Of a stretch of 5,426 nt of DNA, positions 4,699-5,426 are shown piece after piece (within the stretch, counting starts at the first letter, position 1; every line of letters begins with the position of its first letter). Position numbers and translations under genes: made by a program. Source of the DNA: an uncultured Clostridia bacterium (GTDB lineage: Bacteria > Bacillota > Clostridia > TANB77 > CAG-508); contig CALXSO010000031.1 of the NCBI GenBank assembly GCA_944391155.1, forward strand, positions 1 to 5,426, read 5' to 3'. The notes under the pieces are model-generated. The model was not told the origin of the DNA. It did no database searches and was given only the letters and a program-made list of their open reading frames with translations.

Positions 4699-5426
4699 CT
4701 AAAAAGGTAAATCTTCGGCAGAAGCCATTGTTTGAAATACAGGTTCAAATTTATCAATTTCAGAATTATTTCTTTTTATCACATCTGTTGCTGATTTCCA
4801 ATCTTCCAAGATTCCAGATTGAAAATAAGTTGTTTTACACCCACAATGAGTACAGTATCTAGCACTAGAATCTAATTCCATACCACAAGAAGTACATTCA
4901 TTTTTTAAACTTAAACCACATATTTTACAATAATTATCTTCTGACTGTATATCATAATTTTCACATCGTGGACATTCATGTAATTCTTTAATATTTATAC
5001 CTTTATATTCTTTCATTGTAAAAACATCTCCTAATACTAATTTTTTACTTCCACATAATGGACAATACATATTATCAATTTTCATATAGCTTGTTGAACA
5101 ATTTTTACATAATTTGTATCTTTTAAATTGTTTTTGCATTTTTCTTATTTTTTCTTCATCTAAATAATATAAGTCATTTTTATAAAAGTTTCGCCTAGCA
5201 TTTGAGGCTTTAAAACTTAAATTAAAAAAATCAGACAATTTAAAATAATATTCACGAATATTTAAAGTTTGTACAAGTGGTGCAGGTGCTAATATGTTTC
5301 TAGCAAAACAATTAGCTTCATTTTCTAGTATTTTATATTCTTCTTTTGAAAAATTATCTTGTAAAACACTAGTGACATCAAAATCTTTGTGATGCTTCAA
5401 AATTATATGACCAATTTCATGAGCTA
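4699..5426 (-). CDS. ImmA/IrrE-family metallopeptidase with three zinc ribbons (partial, 5' end outside)
   Basis: Only the C-terminal part is present; the reading frame is open through the window edge. The TTG at 5398-5400 is an internal leucine, not the start. Just before it the frame encodes AHEIGHII (5401-5424), the HEXXH zinc site of peptidase family M78, and ENEANCFARNILAP shortly after is the conserved second motif. ImmA enzymes cleave the partner repressor (ImmR type) of integrative elements and prophages. The tail is unusual: three four-cysteine knuckle sets, CKNC/CPLC, CPRC/CKIC and CTSC/CTHC (residues 98-116, 143-161 and 169-186, counted from the leucine at 5400), suggest zinc-ribbon DNA or protein binding. 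The protein ends in AEDLPF, similar to the C-terminal tip of SSB. A repressor gene is expected just upstream, beyond 5426. The stop is 125 bases before the DUF3800 start, in the same direction. Confidence 0.9.
   Translation of the reverse strand, partial: AHEIGHIILKHHKDFDVTSVLQDNFSKEEYKILENEANCFARNILAPAPLVQTLNIREYYFKLSDFFNLSFKASNARRNFYKNDLYYLDEEKIRKMQKQFKRYKLCKNCSTSYMKIDNMYCPLCGSKKLVLGDVFTMKEYKGINIKELHECPRCENYDIQSEDNYCKICGLSLKNECTSCGMELDSSARYCTHCGCKTTYFQSGILEDWKSATDVIKRNNSEIDKFEPVFQTMASAEDLPF

Larger units (their letters stand above)
2357..5426. mobile_element. Left end of an integrated prophage or integrative element in tRNA-Glu
   Basis: The stretch starts at the tRNA 3' end and holds a tyrosine integrase facing the tRNA, a small RNA, a DUF3800 gene and an ImmA-like peptidase gene. 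All protein genes lie on the - strand, opposite to the chromosomal genes to the left. This is the layout of a lysogeny or integration module. No structural, conjugation or replication genes fall inside the window, so phage and ICE cannot be told apart. The right end is not visible. Two of its three protein genes carry one-base frameshifts, which may mean that the element is decaying. Confidence 0.75.

Noticed and set aside
4671..4862. Plus-strand open frame over the end of the ImmA-like gene
   Set aside because: A shadow of the zinc-ribbon coding region with no ribosome site.

Overview
The window looks like a very AT-rich, low-GC Firmicute, most likely a clostridium. The evidence is the base composition, strong AGGAGG-type ribosome sites, use of a TTG start codon, a tRNA gene with an encoded CCA end, and housekeeping genes (rbgA, mrnC) of Bacillota type. 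The genus cannot be fixed from the sequence.

Left part, 1-2360 (chromosomal backbone). A long imperfect inverted repeat (24-120) precedes a small four-helix membrane protein of unknown function (330-785). Next come rbgA/ylqF (923-1804), a circularly permuted GTPase of 50S ribosome assembly, and mrnC (1847-2245), the mini-ribonuclease III that matures 23S rRNA. These two are a plausible ribosome-biogenesis operon. A tRNA-Glu(CTC) gene (2282-2356) follows, read from its own promoter, whose -35 box lies in the last codons of mrnC.

Right part, 2357-5426 (left end of an integrated element, probably a prophage or integrative element). The C-terminal end of a Tn916/phage-type tyrosine integrase gene faces the 3' end of the tRNA, the usual layout for integration into a tRNA gene. 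The integrase carries all catalytic residues but is split by a one-base frameshift. Beyond it lies a compact, relatively GC-rich (about 40%) structured RNA on the + strand (about 3746-3850) with its own promoter. It runs tail to tail into a DUF3800-family gene on the - strand, which is also broken by a one-base frameshift, inside its DE(S/A)GD motif. The last gene, cut by the window edge, is an ImmA/IrrE-type metallopeptidase with three C-terminal zinc ribbons and a C-terminus like the SSB tail. Integrase, accessory gene, then ImmA is the usual order of a lysogeny module, so a repressor gene is expected beyond 5426.

The most interesting part is the pairing of an independently transcribed, multi-branched small RNA with a DUF3800 gene in the accessory position of the element. 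DUF3800 genes have been linked with several structured RNA classes, but the function is not known. I do not recognise this RNA as a specific described family. The right end of the element and its second attachment site are outside the window.
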